Numbered from the stretch's first letter, positions 1-10,136 are shown. The stretch is 64,000 nt of DNA from Affinundibacterium seohonense (GCF_014284305.1 NZ_JACOFW010000001.1:124001-188000); one strand, 5' to 3'. Numbers and translations: made by a program. Notes: a model not told the origin generated them from the sequence alone.

Positions 1-307
1 GGATGCCGTTTTTGACCTTAATGACTTGTTTTACTTTATCGCCACCGATTTTATCGACCTTACCGATGTCTAAAAAGCGTACATCGACATTGCGTTTTCC
101 CATGGTTTGTGTCACTTCCACCATAATCTGGTCGAGGTGAAATTCGCTGTCGCCAAAAATAGTAATTTCACGCTCTTTGTCTTTAAGTTCAACCTTTGCG
201 CTTGTGCCTTTTAAGTCAAAACGATTCGTCACCACCTTGTTAATTTGTGCAATGGCGTTTTTGACTTCTTCCATATTGGCTTCTGAGACTGTATCGAATG
301 ATGGCAT
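1..307 (-). CDS. yajQ: YajQ family nucleotide-binding protein (C-terminus cut by window edge)
   Basis: The minus-strand frame starts at ATG 307-305 and reads [19 protein letters not shown], the conserved N-terminus of the YajQ family, followed by the NRFDLKG and [17 protein letters not shown] stretches. About 102 of the usual ~160 residues are present; the rest lies outside the window. YajQ proteins have two ferredoxin-like folds and bind nucleic acids or, in Xanthomonas, cyclic di-GMP; the role here is unproven. It is divergent from murB across a 172-bp gap. Confidence 0.93.
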   Translation of the reverse strand, partial: MPSFDTVSEANMEEVKNAIAQINKVVTNRFDLKGTSAKVELKDKEREITIFGDSEFHLDQIMVEVTQTMGKRNVDVRFLDIGKVDKIGGDKVKQVIKVKNGI

Positions 308-464
308 GCGTTTTCCTAATAGAAAAATTTGAAGTAGAAATGTGGGGTTAGTGAAAAATTGGAAAAAAACAAGATTTCACGCAGTGGCGCTATTTTAACA
401 AAAACTTAGAGCAACTTTATAGGCAATTTGGCCCAAAGCGGAAGGGAATTCGCCTATTCCCGAC

Positions 465-470
465 TATAAT
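465..470 (+). promoter_or_regulatory. -10 element of the murB promoter
   Basis: A perfect TATAAT ends nine bases before the murB ATG. With normal start-site spacing, transcription would begin around 477, leaving only about three untranslated bases, so murB may be translated from a nearly leaderless mRNA. There is no Shine-Dalgarno sequence before the ATG, which fits. A matching -35 box is not clear. Confidence 0.5.
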
Positions 471-479
471 CTTGTCTCT

Positions 480-1520
480 ATGAAACCTGAATTAATACTA
501 CAGCAAGACGTCTCGCTACAAAGCTTAAATAGCTTTGGCATTAAAGCGAATGCCCATCGATTTTTGCGAATTGACAATCTGACTCAACTGCAAGCATTAC
601 GGGCGCACATTGTAGCGGATGTTGAACTGGCGACATTGCCACGATTAGTTCTCGGCGGAGGTAGTAACGTCATTCTGTCCGATCATTTGCCGCATTTGGT
701 CATCCAAATGGCAATCATGGGACGCGAATTGGTCGGTGAAACGAGTGATCATTTCATCGTCCGCTCTGGTGCTGGCGAAAATTGGCATGCCTTTGTCCAA
801 TGGACACTAGAGCAAGGCTATGGCGGCTTGGAAAATCTCTCCTTAATTCCAGGCACTGTCGGTGCGTCGCCGATACAAAACATTGGCGCTTACGGTCTTG
901 AAATACAAGACTGTTTTCATAGTCTGACCGCATTTGATTTTGTTACTGGTGAGTTAAAAACTTTTCAGAAACAGGAGTGTGATTTTGGCTATCGCGATAG
1001 TATTTTCAAAAGTGGTGAGCAAAATCGTTTTGTGATTGTCGATGTTTGCTTTGCTTTGCCAAAACAATGGCTGCCACGCTTAAACTACGGTGATGTGGCG
1101 AAATATTTGCTAGAGCGGGATATCACAGCACCGACCCCGATAGACGTCAGCAATGCAATTATTGCGATACGACAAAGCAAATTGCCAGATCCAGCAGTGA
1201 TTGGTAATGCGGGAAGTTTCTTTAAGAATCCTGTGGTGTCAGCTGAACTACGGAATCAAATATTTCAACAACATCCGAATTGCGTTAGCTATCCACAAAC
1301 CAACGGTGAGTTTAAGTTGGCAGCTGGTTGGCTGATCGAACAATGTGGCTGGAAAGGGTATCGCTGCAAGACCGTTGGCGTCTACGAAAAGCAGGCCTTA
1401 GTGTTGGTTAATCTTGGTGGAGCGACAGGGATCGATGTCAGAGCTTTGGCGCAAGAAATTCAAGACGATGTATTGAAAAAATTCGGCGTTGGACTCGAAG
1501 TGGAACCTGTATTTGTATAA
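480..1520 (+). CDS. murB: UDP-N-acetylmuramate dehydrogenase MurB
   Basis: MurB is the cytoplasmic FAD enzyme that uses NADPH to reduce UDP-GlcNAc-enolpyruvate to UDP-MurNAc in peptidoglycan precursor synthesis. The FAD-binding part carries GGGSN (59-63) and the NLSLIPGTVGASPIQNIGAYG stretch around 119-139; the C-terminal domain has GNAGSFFKNP (242-251), whose Ser246 corresponds to the catalytic serine of the E. coli enzyme, and a Glu-Pro near the end. At 346 aa it has the length of the E. coli-type (type I) enzyme. It stands alone, away from a division and cell-wall cluster, 60 bp before the peptide synthetase gene, with no evident link to it. Confidence 0.97.
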   Translation: MKPELILQQDVSLQSLNSFGIKANAHRFLRIDNLTQLQALRAHIVADVELATLPRLVLGGGSNVILSDHLPHLVIQMAIMGRELVGETSDHFIVRSGAGENWHAFVQWTLEQGYGGLENLSLIPGTVGASPIQNIGAYGLEIQDCFHSLTAFDFVTGELKTFQKQECDFGYRDSIFKSGEQNRFVIVDVCFALPKQWLPRLNYGDVAKYLLERDITAPTPIDVSNAIIAIRQSKLPDPAVIGNAGSFFKNPVVSAELRNQIFQQHPNCVSYPQTNGEFKLAAGWLIEQCGWKGYRCKTVGVYEKQALVLVNLGGATGIDVRALAQEIQDDVLKKFGVGLEVEPVFV

Positions 1521-1580
1521 ACCATCAAGCAAAAACAAAGTCGTTCAAACCAACTTCCTTCCCCATCCAAGAAAAAACGA

Positions 1581-4500
1581 ATGAATTCTGATAGCAATAT
1601 TTTGTACGGTGATGTACTGCCTGAATTAATTAGAGCAGAGTGTTTAGCAGAGTTGCTAGAGGCGACTATTCAGGTATCTCCAGAAAAAATCGCACTTTCT
1701 AGTGAGCTTGAACAGATTAGCTATGCCGAGCTAGGCGCCCGCGCTGATTTGGTGGCCCATCATCTTGTTAAAGCAGGTGTGAAGCCAGGCGACATAGTCG
1801 GTTTGTGGTTGTCGCGCGGGATAGAATTATTGGTGATGCAAGCAGGTATCGCGAAGAGCGGCGCAGCCTGGTTGCCATTTGATGCGGAAGTGCCGGTCGA
1901 TAGAATTGAAGTTTGCCTGGATGATGCGCAGGCAGTCGGTTTGTTAACCACGGACGAATTCTTGCCTCTGCTTGGGCAATTAGGAAAACCTATTTTCACA
2001 GCAGCGAATTTGTCACGTGCTGCAGATCCTCAATTATGTAAGCGCAGTGTAGTCGATGTGAATGACCCAGCGTATGTCATTTACACCTCCGGATCAACTG
2101 GCAAACCAAAAGGCATCGTCATCAATCAAGGCAGTATTTGTCACTTCTTACGTAGTGAAAATAGCGTCTTAGGAATTAATGTTGATGATCGTGTCTATCA
2201 AGGTTTTTCAGTGGCATTCGACATGTCATTTGAAGAAATCTGGATTAGTTATTTAGTCGGCGCGACTTTATGGATTGCTCCAAAAGAAGTGGCGCTCGAC
2301 CCGGATGCATTGCCACGGGCTTTGATCGCCAATCAAATTACGGTATTGCATGCAGTTCCTACCCTGTTGGCATTGTTTAGCATTGATGTTCCTTGCCTGC
2401 GCTTGATTAATCTTGGCGGTGAGATGTGTCCAGCCAGCCTAGTAGATCGATGGGCAGTGAACGGGCGCAAGATGTTTAACACCTATGGGCCAACCGAAGC
2501 TACGGTTTCTGCCAGCCTAGCACCATTGCTTGCTGGTGAACCAGTCACCATCGGTATTCCTTTGCCGAATTATGGTTTGTTGGTTATCGACGCTGACGTT
2601 GAAAAAGGTTTGCGTTTGTTAGAACGTGGTGAAACCGGTGAGCTTTGCATTTTTGGTCCGGGTGTTTCGGCGGGTTATCTTGGTCGTCCTGATTTGACTG
2701 CGGAAAAATTTCTACAAAACCCTTGGGCAAACAATTTACTCAACGATCGTATTTATCGTACGGGTGATTTAGCCAAGATAGGTGAGGATGGCACCGTGCA
2801 ATGCCTGGGACGCGCTGACGATCAAGTCAAGATACGCGGTTTTCGGGTTGAGTTGGGCGAAATTGAAGCAGTATTGGCAAAGCAAAACGGCGTTGGAACA
2901 GTCGCCGTAATTTTGCGTTCAGAGCAGGGCATCGATCAATTGATCGCCTTTATTGTTCGCGAAGCAGGTGCTGATGTTGACTTGGTCAATGCCAGTCACT
3001 TACGTCAAGCTTTGACGCAGAGTATACCGGCTTACATGGTACCAACGCGTTATGAGTTTTTGGATGAAATGCCGCGCCTAAGCTCAGGCAAAATTGATCG
3101 AAAGACTTTAAAAGCACAAGAGTTAGTAATGCAAGTGTCGTCATCGGAAAGTGATATTCCGGAAACAGAAGCCGAGACTTGTTTATTCGAAGCTCTAACG
3201 CGTCTTTTCCCTGGACAGACGATCCGTCGTGATGCTGATTTCTTTACTGATCTGGGCGGACATTCATTAATGGCGGCACGTTTGGTGTCGACCTTACGCT
3301 TAGATGCCCGTTTTGCGTACTTTAAGATCAGCGATATTTACCAACAACGACGCGTCGGGCAAATCGCTACCGTGATGCAAGAAGGTTTGATCAAAGCGAA
3401 TGATCAAACTGAGAGCGCCGAAGCATGGACGCCACCGTCGTCGCTTAAACGCTGGGTTTGTGGCTTTGCGCAGGCGGCAATGATTCCTTGTTTGGTTGCT
3501 TTCCGTATGCTGCAATGGTTGACACCATTTTTCGCCTATCATTTCTTTACTGGTGACAGTGAAGATTCAATCCCACGTGCTGTAGCACTTTCATTAGCGT
3601 GTTTTTTACTCGTGACGATTGCCGAATTTTTCGTGGCGATTGCGGCGAAGTGGCTGATAGTTGGGCGTTTGAAAGCCGGTAAATATCCACTGTGGGGTAT
3701 GACCTATTTCCGTTGGTGGCTAGTCGATAGAATTATTGAAGCTGCACCTGCCTATATGCTCGGTGGCTCTTCTATTTATACTTGGTGGCTAAGAGCGCTT
3801 GGTGCAAAAATCGGTGATGACGTATTGATCGGCTCTATCACCCTCCGTGCTGCTGATTTATTGAAAATCGAAGAAGGCGTCAGCATCGGCAATGCTTGTA
3901 ATTTCGAAAACGCACGTGTAGAAAAAGGTTTTCTGCATTTGGGACGAATTGATATCGGCGCAAATGCCTACGTCGGTTCGTATGCGGTCGTTGAAGGCGG
4001 CACCTGTATTGAGCAGCAAGCGCACTTAGCTGGACAATCTTGTCTGGTGGATGGGCAGACAATTCCGGCACACCGCAGGTGGGAAGGTTCTCCAGCGCGC
4101 GATGTCGGCATGTTTGATCCACAGGCATTACCACCGCGCCCAGTCGTAAGCGGTTTCCGGAAGTTCGGTGAAGCGATATTCTTTGTATTAGGAAGTCTGA
4201 GTATTTCTGCTTTGTTTTTCTTGCCTGTTTTTCCGACATTCATTTTGATTGATTGGCTAGATACTTTGGAGTTACTGCCAAATACGCAGAATGCAAGTGT
4301 GGCCTTACAGTTAAGCGAGTATTTCGTTTTCGCATTTCCAGCGACTGGCGTGTTAATTGTTTGTACTGCGATCTTGTCGGCAGGTATACGTTGGGGACTT
4401 TTACCGAAAATGCTGCCGGGACGTTATGCCGTACACAGCAATGTGTACTGTGGAAAATGGCTGGTCAATCAAATTCAGGAATCTAGTTTGAATGTTTTAC

Positions 4501-5582
4501 ACGGTGTCTACGCGACGATTTATTCACCGTTTTGGTATCGCATGCTCGGCGCGAAAGTGGGCAAGGGCGCCGAGGTTTCTACCGCCCTTGGCGTGGTGCC
4601 GGATATGCTGACTTTGGGTGAAGAATGTTTCATTGCCGACGCAGTGATGCTGGGAGATGAAGAGATCGATCAAGGTTGGATGTCGGTGCAAGCCACCGAA
4701 GTATCGCGTCGTAGTTTTGTTGGAAATGGTGCATATATCCCTGATGGCACCGTGATCCCTGAAAACGTCTTGATTGGCGTTCATACCAGTGCGCCAGCAA
4801 ACGCCGCGATGCGTAGCGGCGATACATGGATAGGCTCACCAGCAATGAATTTGCCTGCACGCGAAGAAGTTAAAGGCTTTGCTGAAAATCTGACCTTCAA
4901 GCCTTCATTATGGCGACGTGTCGCACGCGGCTTAATCGAAGCCTTCCGCATCATTGCTCCACACGCATTAGTAATTGCGATCGGCTACACCATTGTGCTT
5001 GATCTGATGCCATTGGCTGCAGAAGAACGCTGGCTTGAAGTTCTAAATTACCTCGTTGTTTCCGGTTTGTTATATGGCGCGGGATGTTTCGTGTTTATTT
5101 TCTTGGCGAAATGGATATTCATAGGCCGGTACAAGAAAAGCAGTCATCCTATGTGGACGTGGTTCGTGTGGTCTTCTGAAGCGACTACCAATTTGTATGA
5201 AGGTATAGCGGTGCCAAATTTCATGCGCTATCTGAAAGGAACACCTTGGCTGCCATTGGCATTTAATTTATTGGGGGCAAAAATCGGCAAAGGCGTGTAT
5301 TTGGATACGACCGATATCACCGAATTTGATTGTGTGACGATTGGTGAGTATAGTGAAATCAATGCGGCGGCGTGCCCACAAACGCATTTGTTTGAAGACC
5401 GAGTAATGAAAGTTGACCACGTGTTGATCGGTGAACGCGTATATCTCGGTCCGCGCAGTTTTGTATTGTATAGCGCATTGGTTGGCGATGATGCGAAACT
5501 CGGTGCCTTAACGCTGGTTATGAAGGGTGAATTTATCCCAGCAAATTCTAGTTGGCGCGGTTGTCCCGCATCGATTGCTTAA
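1581..5582 (+). CDS. Pls/PosA-type membrane non-ribosomal peptide synthetase
   Basis: A single-module synthetase of 1333 aa. Residues ~15-515 are an adenylation domain (YTSGSTGKPKG, FDMSFEEIW, NTYGPTEATVS, YRTGDLAK, SSGKIDRK). A carrier domain follows with DLGGHSL, Ser562 being the phosphopantetheine site. There is no condensation or thioesterase domain; instead residues ~620-1333 contain hydrophobic segments alternating with three left-handed beta-helix-like repeats, each opening with LGAKIG or LGAKVG (about residues 738, 990 and 1230). This is the architecture of epsilon-poly-lysine synthetase (Pls) and its relatives, in which the membrane part makes isopeptide homopolymers of basic amino acids. 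The specificity code I extract, DMEHILTVSK, has Glu at position 239 as in Lys-activating domains; the substrate is otherwise unknown. The phosphopantetheinyl transferase gene follows after 8 bp. Confidence 0.9.
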   Translation: MNSDSNILYGDVLPELIRAECLAELLEATIQVSPEKIALSSELEQISYAELGARADLVAHHLVKAGVKPGDIVGLWLSRGIELLVMQAGIAKSGAAWLPFDAEVPVDRIEVCLDDAQAVGLLTTDEFLPLLGQLGKPIFTAANLSRAADPQLCKRSVVDVNDPAYVIYTSGSTGKPKGIVINQGSICHFLRSENSVLGINVDDRVYQGFSVAFDMSFEEIWISYLVGATLWIAPKEVALDPDALPRALIANQITVLHAVPTLLALFSIDVPCLRLINLGGEMCPASLVDRWAVNGRKMFNTYGPTEATVSASLAPLLAGEPVTIGIPLPNYGLLVIDADVEKGLRLLERGETGELCIFGPGVSAGYLGRPDLTAEKFLQNPWANNLLNDRIYRTGDLAKIGEDGTVQCLGRADDQVKIRGFRVELGEIEAVLAKQNGVGTVAVILRSEQGIDQLIAFIVREAGADVDLVNASHLRQALTQSIPAYMVPTRYEFLDEMPRLSSGKIDRKTLKAQELVMQVSSSESDIPETEAETCLFEALTRLFPGQTIRRDADFFTDLGGHSLMAARLVSTLRLDARFAYFKISDIYQQRRVGQIATVMQEGLIKANDQTESAEAWTPPSSLKRWVCGFAQAAMIPCLVAFRMLQWLTPFFAYHFFTGDSEDSIPRAVALSLACFLLVTIAEFFVAIAAKWLIVGRLKAGKYPLWGMTYFRWWLVDRIIEAAPAYMLGGSSIYTWWLRALGAKIGDDVLIGSITLRAADLLKIEEGVSIGNACNFENARVEKGFLHLGRIDIGANAYVGSYAVVEGGTCIEQQAHLAGQSCLVDGQTIPAHRRWEGSPARDVGMFDPQALPPRPVVSGFRKFGEAIFFVLGSLSISALFFLPVFPTFILIDWLDTLELLPNTQNASVALQLSEYFVFAFPATGVLIVCTAILSAGIRWGLLPKMLPGRYAVHSNVYCGKWLVNQIQESSLNVLHGVYATIYSPFWYRMLGAKVGKGAEVSTALGVVPDMLTLGEECFIADAVMLGDEEIDQGWMSVQATEVSRRSFVGNGAYIPDGTVIPENVLIGVHTSAPANAAMRSGDTWIGSPAMNLPAREEVKGFAENLTFKPSLWRRVARGLIEAFRIIAPHALVIAIGYTIVLDLMPLAAEERWLEVLNYLVVSGLLYGAGCFVFIFLAKWIFIGRYKKSSHPMWTWFVWSSEATTNLYEGIAVPNFMRYLKGTPWLPLAFNLLGAKIGKGVYLDTTDITEFDCVTIGEYSEINAAACPQTHLFEDRVMKVDHVLIGERVYLGPRSFVLYSALVGDDAKLGALTLVMKGEFIPANSSWRGCPASIA

Positions 5583-5590
5583 TCCAATAG

Positions 5591-6247
5591 ATGGCCCGAG
5601 TTATGTTGATTTGTCGTTTGCCTACTCAATTGGAACTGGCCTGCGAACAACTTCGACAAAACGATCTGTGCTTGATTTGTGTCGATGTTGCACAAGATAG
5701 TATGCGTGAAGAGGCTCGCGTTCAAATTCGGCAGGCATTGATCAAAGTGATCGCTGCCGCGAGAAATTTGCGCGAGCGTGATGTGCATCTGCATACGGAA
5801 AAAGGGCATGCACCGCACGCTGTAACTGGTGTCGGCGCGCAATGTCGCAACTACTATTTGTCAATTACGCATGAGGATACATATGCGATGGCAGCGATTA
5901 GTAGTGCAGGTCAAATCGGAATTGACGTCGTCAAGATGAGCAGCTTCTTCGACTGGAAACATACGGCAAATTTGTATCTCGGTGAAGCGGCTGCACGTGA
6001 GATTGAGTCCAGCCGGATTGACCAACAGTTTCAGGTTTTTTTGCAAGCCTGGGCGATCCATGAAGCACGTCTAAAGTGTCTGGGCCTGACTTTGCAAGAA
6101 TGGAGCGAAGAACTAGAGCAGCAAATGTCTTCAACTCGCTGTGAAGTTAGCTATGTAAGTTGGGATACGACTTACATAGCCGCTGTTGCTAGGCTACAAA
6201 GTGACAAACATAATCCAGCAATTCAGAAGTCTCAATTTCAAAACTAG
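5591..6247 (+). CDS. 4'-phosphopantetheinyl transferase superfamily protein
   Basis: The 218-aa protein has a [14 protein letters not shown] strand (91-104), GIDVVKM (110-116) and WAIHEARLK (154-162), the order of motifs in phosphopantetheinyl transferases, which move the CoA arm onto a carrier-protein serine. Asp112 and Glu158 should bind Mg2+. Two positions differ from the Sfp-type consensus: the second acid of GxDxE is Val114, and the Lys of KEA is His157. The gene lies 8 bp after the Pls-type synthetase, so its likely job is to activate Ser562 of that protein. Its last 59 bp overlap the convergent ppnP gene. Confidence 0.85.
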   Translation: MARVMLICRLPTQLELACEQLRQNDLCLICVDVAQDSMREEARVQIRQALIKVIAAARNLRERDVHLHTEKGHAPHAVTGVGAQCRNYYLSITHEDTYAMAAISSAGQIGIDVVKMSSFFDWKHTANLYLGEAAAREIESSRIDQQFQVFLQAWAIHEARLKCLGLTLQEWSEELEQQMSSTRCEVSYVSWDTTYIAAVARLQSDKHNPAIQKSQFQN

Positions 6248-6506
6248 AATTGGCTGGCACATGAAATTCTTGCCCCGCACCATAGCTTTGCCAATCGCTA
6301 TTTCCCGCTAAACGAATGAGACATTGACCGCCATTGATTTCCATGATTTCGGCCGCGCCAGTATTGAAAACTAAGGATGATGGAAAAATCACACCGATAG
6401 TTTTTTTACTGCCATCGGCGAATAGAACGGTGTGAGAAATACATTTGCCATCGAAATAAACATTCGCTTTTTTGATGACGCTGACTTGATCGAATTGTGT
6501 GCTCAT
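6189..6506 (-). CDS. ppnP: Pyrimidine/purine nucleoside phosphorylase
   Basis: A 105-aa cupin-fold protein of the PpnP (YaiE, former DUF1255) family, which splits several nucleosides with phosphate. Recognisable positions are [11 protein letters not shown] near the start, [12 protein letters not shown] in the middle, and [21 protein letters not shown] with LDYVCHF at the C-terminus, matching the E. coli protein in order and spacing. The 3' end overlaps the phosphopantetheinyl transferase gene tail to tail by 59 bp, a tight convergent arrangement with no room for a terminator between them. The start is the ATG at 6506. Confidence 0.92.
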   Translation of the reverse strand: MSTQFDQVSVIKKANVYFDGKCISHTVLFADGSKKTIGVIFPSSLVFNTGAAEIMEINGGQCLIRLAGNSDWQSYGAGQEFHVPANSSFEIETSELLDYVCHFVA

Positions 6507-6529
6507 AATGATTTGAAAATAGCTTGAGT

Positions 6530-6568
6530 CGAAAAAATAGCCAAATTAGACGATCTAATTTGGCTATT
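6530..6568 (-). terminator. Intrinsic terminator of the arg operon
   Basis: Two perfect 15-base arms, AATAGCCAAATTAGA at 6536-6550 and its complement at 6554-6568, enclose a 3-base loop. Read on the minus strand, the hairpin runs into six T residues, as expected for termination after argG, whose stop is 42 bp upstream. Confidence 0.85.
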
Positions 6569-6609
6569 GCTTAGTTGTTGCTTAATTGCAGATAATTGAA
6601 CGTAGAGAA

Positions 6610-7839
6610 TTAACCGCGCTTCAATTTCGCATTCGCCGCGATGCGCATACGCAAAGCATTGAGCTTAATGAAGCCACCAGCATCGGCTTGATTGTAAGCG
6701 CCGCCATCTTCATCAAATGTCGCGATATTCATGTCAAATAATGAGTCGGTTTTTGAATCGCGAGACACCGTGATCACATTGCCTTTGTACAGTTTGACGC
6801 GTACCCAGCCATTCACATTTTGTTGTGTGTGATCGATCAAAGTTTGCAATGCTAAGCGCTCTGGCGACCACCAGTAGCCGTTATAAATCAAACTCGCGTA
6901 ACGAGGCATCAAATCATCTTTTAAATGCGCGACTTCGCGATCTAAAGTGATGGATTCGATCGCACGATGCGCGCGCAACATGATCGTACCGCCAGGCGTT
7001 TCGTAACAGCCACGTGATTTCATACCGACGAAACGGTTTTCGACCAGATCCAAACGGCCGATGCCATGTTTGCCGCCAAGGCGGTTCAATTCTGTCAGCA
7101 CCGTTGCTGGCGACATACGTACGCCGTTCAAAGCCACGATATCGCCTTTTTCGTATTCGATGTCGAGGTATTCTGCTTGGTCTGGTGCCGCTTCTGGACT
7201 AACCGTCCAACGCCACATGGATTCTTCTGCTTCCGCACTTGGATTTTCCAAATGGCGGCCTTCAAAACTGATGTGTAAAAGATTGGCATCCATAGAGTAG
7301 GGCGCGCCACCATTTTTGTGTTTTTGATCGATTTCGATGCCAGCATCTTCGGCATATTTCATCAGTTTTTCACGGGACAATAAATCCCATTCGCGCCATG
7401 GTGCGATCACTTTGACGTTTGGCATCAAAGCATAAGCACCGAGTTCAAAACGTACTTGATCATTTCCTTTGCCAGTTGCACCGTGCGAGATAGTGTCGGC
7501 GCCAGTTTGTTTGGCGATTTCGATCAGGCGTTTTGCGATCAATGGACGCGCAATCGAGGTGCCTAATAAGTATTCACCTTCATATACCGTGTTCGCACGA
7601 AACATTGGGAAGACGAAATCACGTACGAATTCTTCACGGACGTCATCAATGAAAATGTTTTCTGGTTTGATGCCAAATTTCAAAGCCTTGGCACGCGCTG
7701 GTTCTAGTTCTTCACCTTGACCTAAGTCGGCGGTGAAAGTGACGATTTCACATTGGTAGTTGTCTTGCAACCATTTCAAAATCACGGAAGTATCCAAACC
7801 GCCGGAGTAGGCTAAAACTACTTTTCTAACGTCGCTCAT
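6610..7839 (-). CDS. argG: Argininosuccinate synthase
   Basis: Type 1 argininosuccinate synthase, joining citrulline and aspartate with ATP in the penultimate step of arginine synthesis. The N-terminal [10 protein letters not shown] (10-19) is the ATP-pyrophosphatase P-loop; [14 protein letters not shown] and [12 protein letters not shown] are further family blocks. At 409 aa it has the usual length. It is the last gene of an argD-argF-argG transcription unit (67 bp after argF) and is followed by a strong terminator. An AGAAAG sequence precedes the ATG. Confidence 0.97.
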   Translation of the reverse strand: MSDVRKVVLAYSGGLDTSVILKWLQDNYQCEIVTFTADLGQGEELEPARAKALKFGIKPENIFIDDVREEFVRDFVFPMFRANTVYEGEYLLGTSIARPLIAKRLIEIAKQTGADTISHGATGKGNDQVRFELGAYALMPNVKVIAPWREWDLLSREKLMKYAEDAGIEIDQKHKNGGAPYSMDANLLHISFEGRHLENPSAEAEESMWRWTVSPEAAPDQAEYLDIEYEKGDIVALNGVRMSPATVLTELNRLGGKHGIGRLDLVENRFVGMKSRGCYETPGGTIMLRAHRAIESITLDREVAHLKDDLMPRYASLIYNGYWWSPERLALQTLIDHTQQNVNGWVRVKLYKGNVITVSRDSKTDSLFDMNIATFDEDGGAYNQADAGGFIKLNALRMRIAANAKLKRG

Positions 7840-7906
7840 AATGTGCTTTCTATTTGCTAAAAGTATGTAAACAAAAATTTCAAATCTATATATTCAGGAC
7901 GAATAA

Positions 7907-8824
7907 TTAGTTGGTTACTTTGCCGATGACTAAGTATTCAAGTAGAGCTTTTTGTACGTGCAAGCGATTCTCTGCTTCATCCCAGACGACCGATTGCGGG
8001 CCATCGATGACGCCAGCGGAAACTTCTTCGCCACGATGAGCAGGTAAACAGTGCATAAAAATCGCCTCAGGATTGGCGCGTGCCATCTTCGCTTCGTCCA
8101 CAATCCAGCCATCAAAGGCTTTTAAGCGAGCTTGATTCTCAGCTTCGTAGCCCATACTAGTCCACACGTCGGTATTCACCGCGTCTACGCCAACGCAGGC
8201 ATCGGACGGGTTGTCGAATACCGTGTAGTGTTCAGGTTCGACTGTCACGCACGCAGGATCAATGTCATAGCCTTTAGGTGTTGAGATATGCAGATGAAAG
8301 CCAAAGACTTTCGCTGCCTGCATCCAGGAATACAGCATATTATTGGCATCACCGATCCACGCCACTTTTTTGCCAGCGATAGAGCCACGATGTTCAATGA
8401 AGGTGAACACGTCAGCAAAGACCTGGCAAGGATGATGCTGATTGGTTAAACCATTGATGACAGGTACGCGGGAGTTCGCGGCAAACTTTTCTATCATCTC
8501 TTGTTCAAAAGTGCGGATCATGATGATGTCACACATGCGTGACATCACTTGACCCGCATCTTCAACAGGCTCACCACGACCCAGTTGGCTGTCGCGCGTA
8601 TTTAAATAAATGGCCGCACCGCCCAACTGGTGCATGCCTGCTTCGAAGCTTAAACGTGTACGCGTGGAGTTCTTTTCAAATACCATCACCAGCGTTCTGT
8701 CCAGTAGCGGGTGGTAAGGTTCGTATTTCTTAAAACGATCTTTGATGATGCGAGCTCTCTGCATCAGATAGTCGTATTCATCGAGAGTCAGGTCAGAAAC
8801 CTGTAAGTAATGTTTGATAGCCAT
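7907..8824 (-). CDS. argF: Ornithine carbamoyltransferase
   Basis: The enzyme makes citrulline from ornithine and carbamoyl phosphate. STRTR (53-57) binds carbamoyl phosphate, HPCQ lies further on, and HCLPAHRGEE is the ornithine-site block near the C-terminus. The open frame extends to a TTG at 8830, but the ATG at 8824, giving MAIKHYLQVSDL and 305 aa, matches family N-termini and is preferred. It lies 32 bp after argD and 67 bp before argG. carAB, which supplies its carbamoyl phosphate, is elsewhere in this window. Confidence 0.96.
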   Translation of the reverse strand: MAIKHYLQVSDLTLDEYDYLMQRARIIKDRFKKYEPYHPLLDRTLVMVFEKNSTRTRLSFEAGMHQLGGAAIYLNTRDSQLGRGEPVEDAGQVMSRMCDIIMIRTFEQEMIEKFAANSRVPVINGLTNQHHPCQVFADVFTFIEHRGSIAGKKVAWIGDANNMLYSWMQAAKVFGFHLHISTPKGYDIDPACVTVEPEHYTVFDNPSDACVGVDAVNTDVWTSMGYEAENQARLKAFDGWIVDEAKMARANPEAIFMHCLPAHRGEEVSAGVIDGPQSVVWDEAENRLHVQKALLEYLVIGKVTN

Positions 8825-8856
8825 AGTCAATTTTTCTGCAAAATGCGTATGAAATC

Positions 8857-10062
8857 TTATGCTGCAGCGGCTTCGTCTATCACCTGTTGGATGACCTTGC
8901 TTAACATGGAAATCATGGTGTCGATTTCTTCGTAGCTGACATTTAATGCTGGCATAAAACGGAGTAAATTTGGGCGTGGGGAATTAATCAGTAAACCGAT
9001 TGGTTCCAAATCGCGTGCCACTTCAACTAAACGTGGGCCGATGTCGCGCCCAAGTTTAAGTGCCCGTAGCAAACCTTCACCGCGTTCGCCTTCCATCCCG
9101 AATTGGTCGGAAAGTTTAATGAGTGCTTGACTCAAATAGGCCGACTTGGCTTTCACTTCATCGAGGAAGCCAGGCGCAGTTAATGCGTTCAATACAGCGA
9201 TGCCAACTGCGGTGATTAATGGGTTGCCATTGTATGTGCCACCTTGATCGCCAGGCACAAAGCAAGACACGGCTTCTTTTGCGAGCAGGGCAGCAAGTGG
9301 AACGCCACCGCCTATGCCTTTACCCAGAGTCATTATGTCCGGTTCGATACCAGATAACTGGTAGCCGAATAGTTCACCTGTACGTCCCATACCTGTTTGT
9401 ACTTCATCGACGATCAACAAAACATTGTGCTTTGTCGTCAGTGCGCGCAAAGCTTGCATAAACTCACGACTTGCCGGAATGACTCCACCTTCACCTTGCA
9501 CGGGTTCGAGCATGACCGCGACAGTTTTTTCGCTAATCAGTTTTTCAACGGAAGCGATATCGTTCAGATCTGCTTTCGGGAAACCCGTCACTTGCGGTGC
9601 GAATATCGTATCCCAACCAGGTTTGCCTGAGGCGGACATGGTAGCCAAAGTACGGCCATGGAAGCCGTGATCAAAGGTGATGATTTCAAAAGCGCCATTT
9701 TTATTTTTCTGACCCCATTTACGCGCTAATTTAATGGCGCCTTCATTGGCTTCTGCGCCACTGTTAGCAAAAAATACGCGATCAAAGCAGGAATGTTGCG
9801 TGAGTTGATCGGCCAGCTTGATCATGTTTTCATTGTAGAAAGCAGGCGAAGGATTCAGCAATTTGCCTGCTTGTGCGACGATCGCGTCTTCTATGCATTT
9901 TGGTGAATGACCGAGGCAATTGACCGCCCAGCCTTGCAAATAATCGAGATAGCGTTTGCCCTTATGGTCAGTCATCCACATGCCTAGCCCTTCCGTAAAC
10001 ACCAATTCTGGGCGTGGTGTGATGTACATCAGGGCGTTGACGTTGTACTGACTAAATTCCAT
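8857..10062 (-). CDS. argD: Acetylornithine/succinyldiaminopimelate transaminase family protein
   Basis: Class III PLP aminotransferase of 401 aa. Visible are [18 protein letters not shown] (98-115), the cofactor-binding [11 protein letters not shown] (219-229) and [11 protein letters not shown] with the Schiff-base Lys248. It should interconvert N-acetylglutamate semialdehyde and N-acetylornithine, and possibly the lysine-pathway counterpart. The frame is open to 10149, but ATG 10062 has an AAGGAG sequence seven bases upstream and starts with the family-like [11 protein letters not shown]. It is first in argD-argF-argG and sits behind the putative arginine attenuator. Confidence 0.95.
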   Translation of the reverse strand: MEFSQYNVNALMYITPRPELVFTEGLGMWMTDHKGKRYLDYLQGWAVNCLGHSPKCIEDAIVAQAGKLLNPSPAFYNENMIKLADQLTQHSCFDRVFFANSGAEANEGAIKLARKWGQKNKNGAFEIITFDHGFHGRTLATMSASGKPGWDTIFAPQVTGFPKADLNDIASVEKLISEKTVAVMLEPVQGEGGVIPASREFMQALRALTTKHNVLLIVDEVQTGMGRTGELFGYQLSGIEPDIMTLGKGIGGGVPLAALLAKEAVSCFVPGDQGGTYNGNPLITAVGIAVLNALTAPGFLDEVKAKSAYLSQALIKLSDQFGMEGERGEGLLRALKLGRDIGPRLVEVARDLEPIGLLINSPRPNLLRFMPALNVSYEEIDTMISMLSKVIQQVIDEAAAA

Positions 10063-10136
10063 TTCAAAACTCCTTAAAGATAAATGCAAACTGGGATGTA
10101 AAGATGTTACAGCAGAAGTTACTTCGATTTGATGAC

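Noticed and set aside
8824-8830. TTG 8830 as argF start
   Set aside because: It only adds two residues; ATG 8824 gives the conserved N-terminus.
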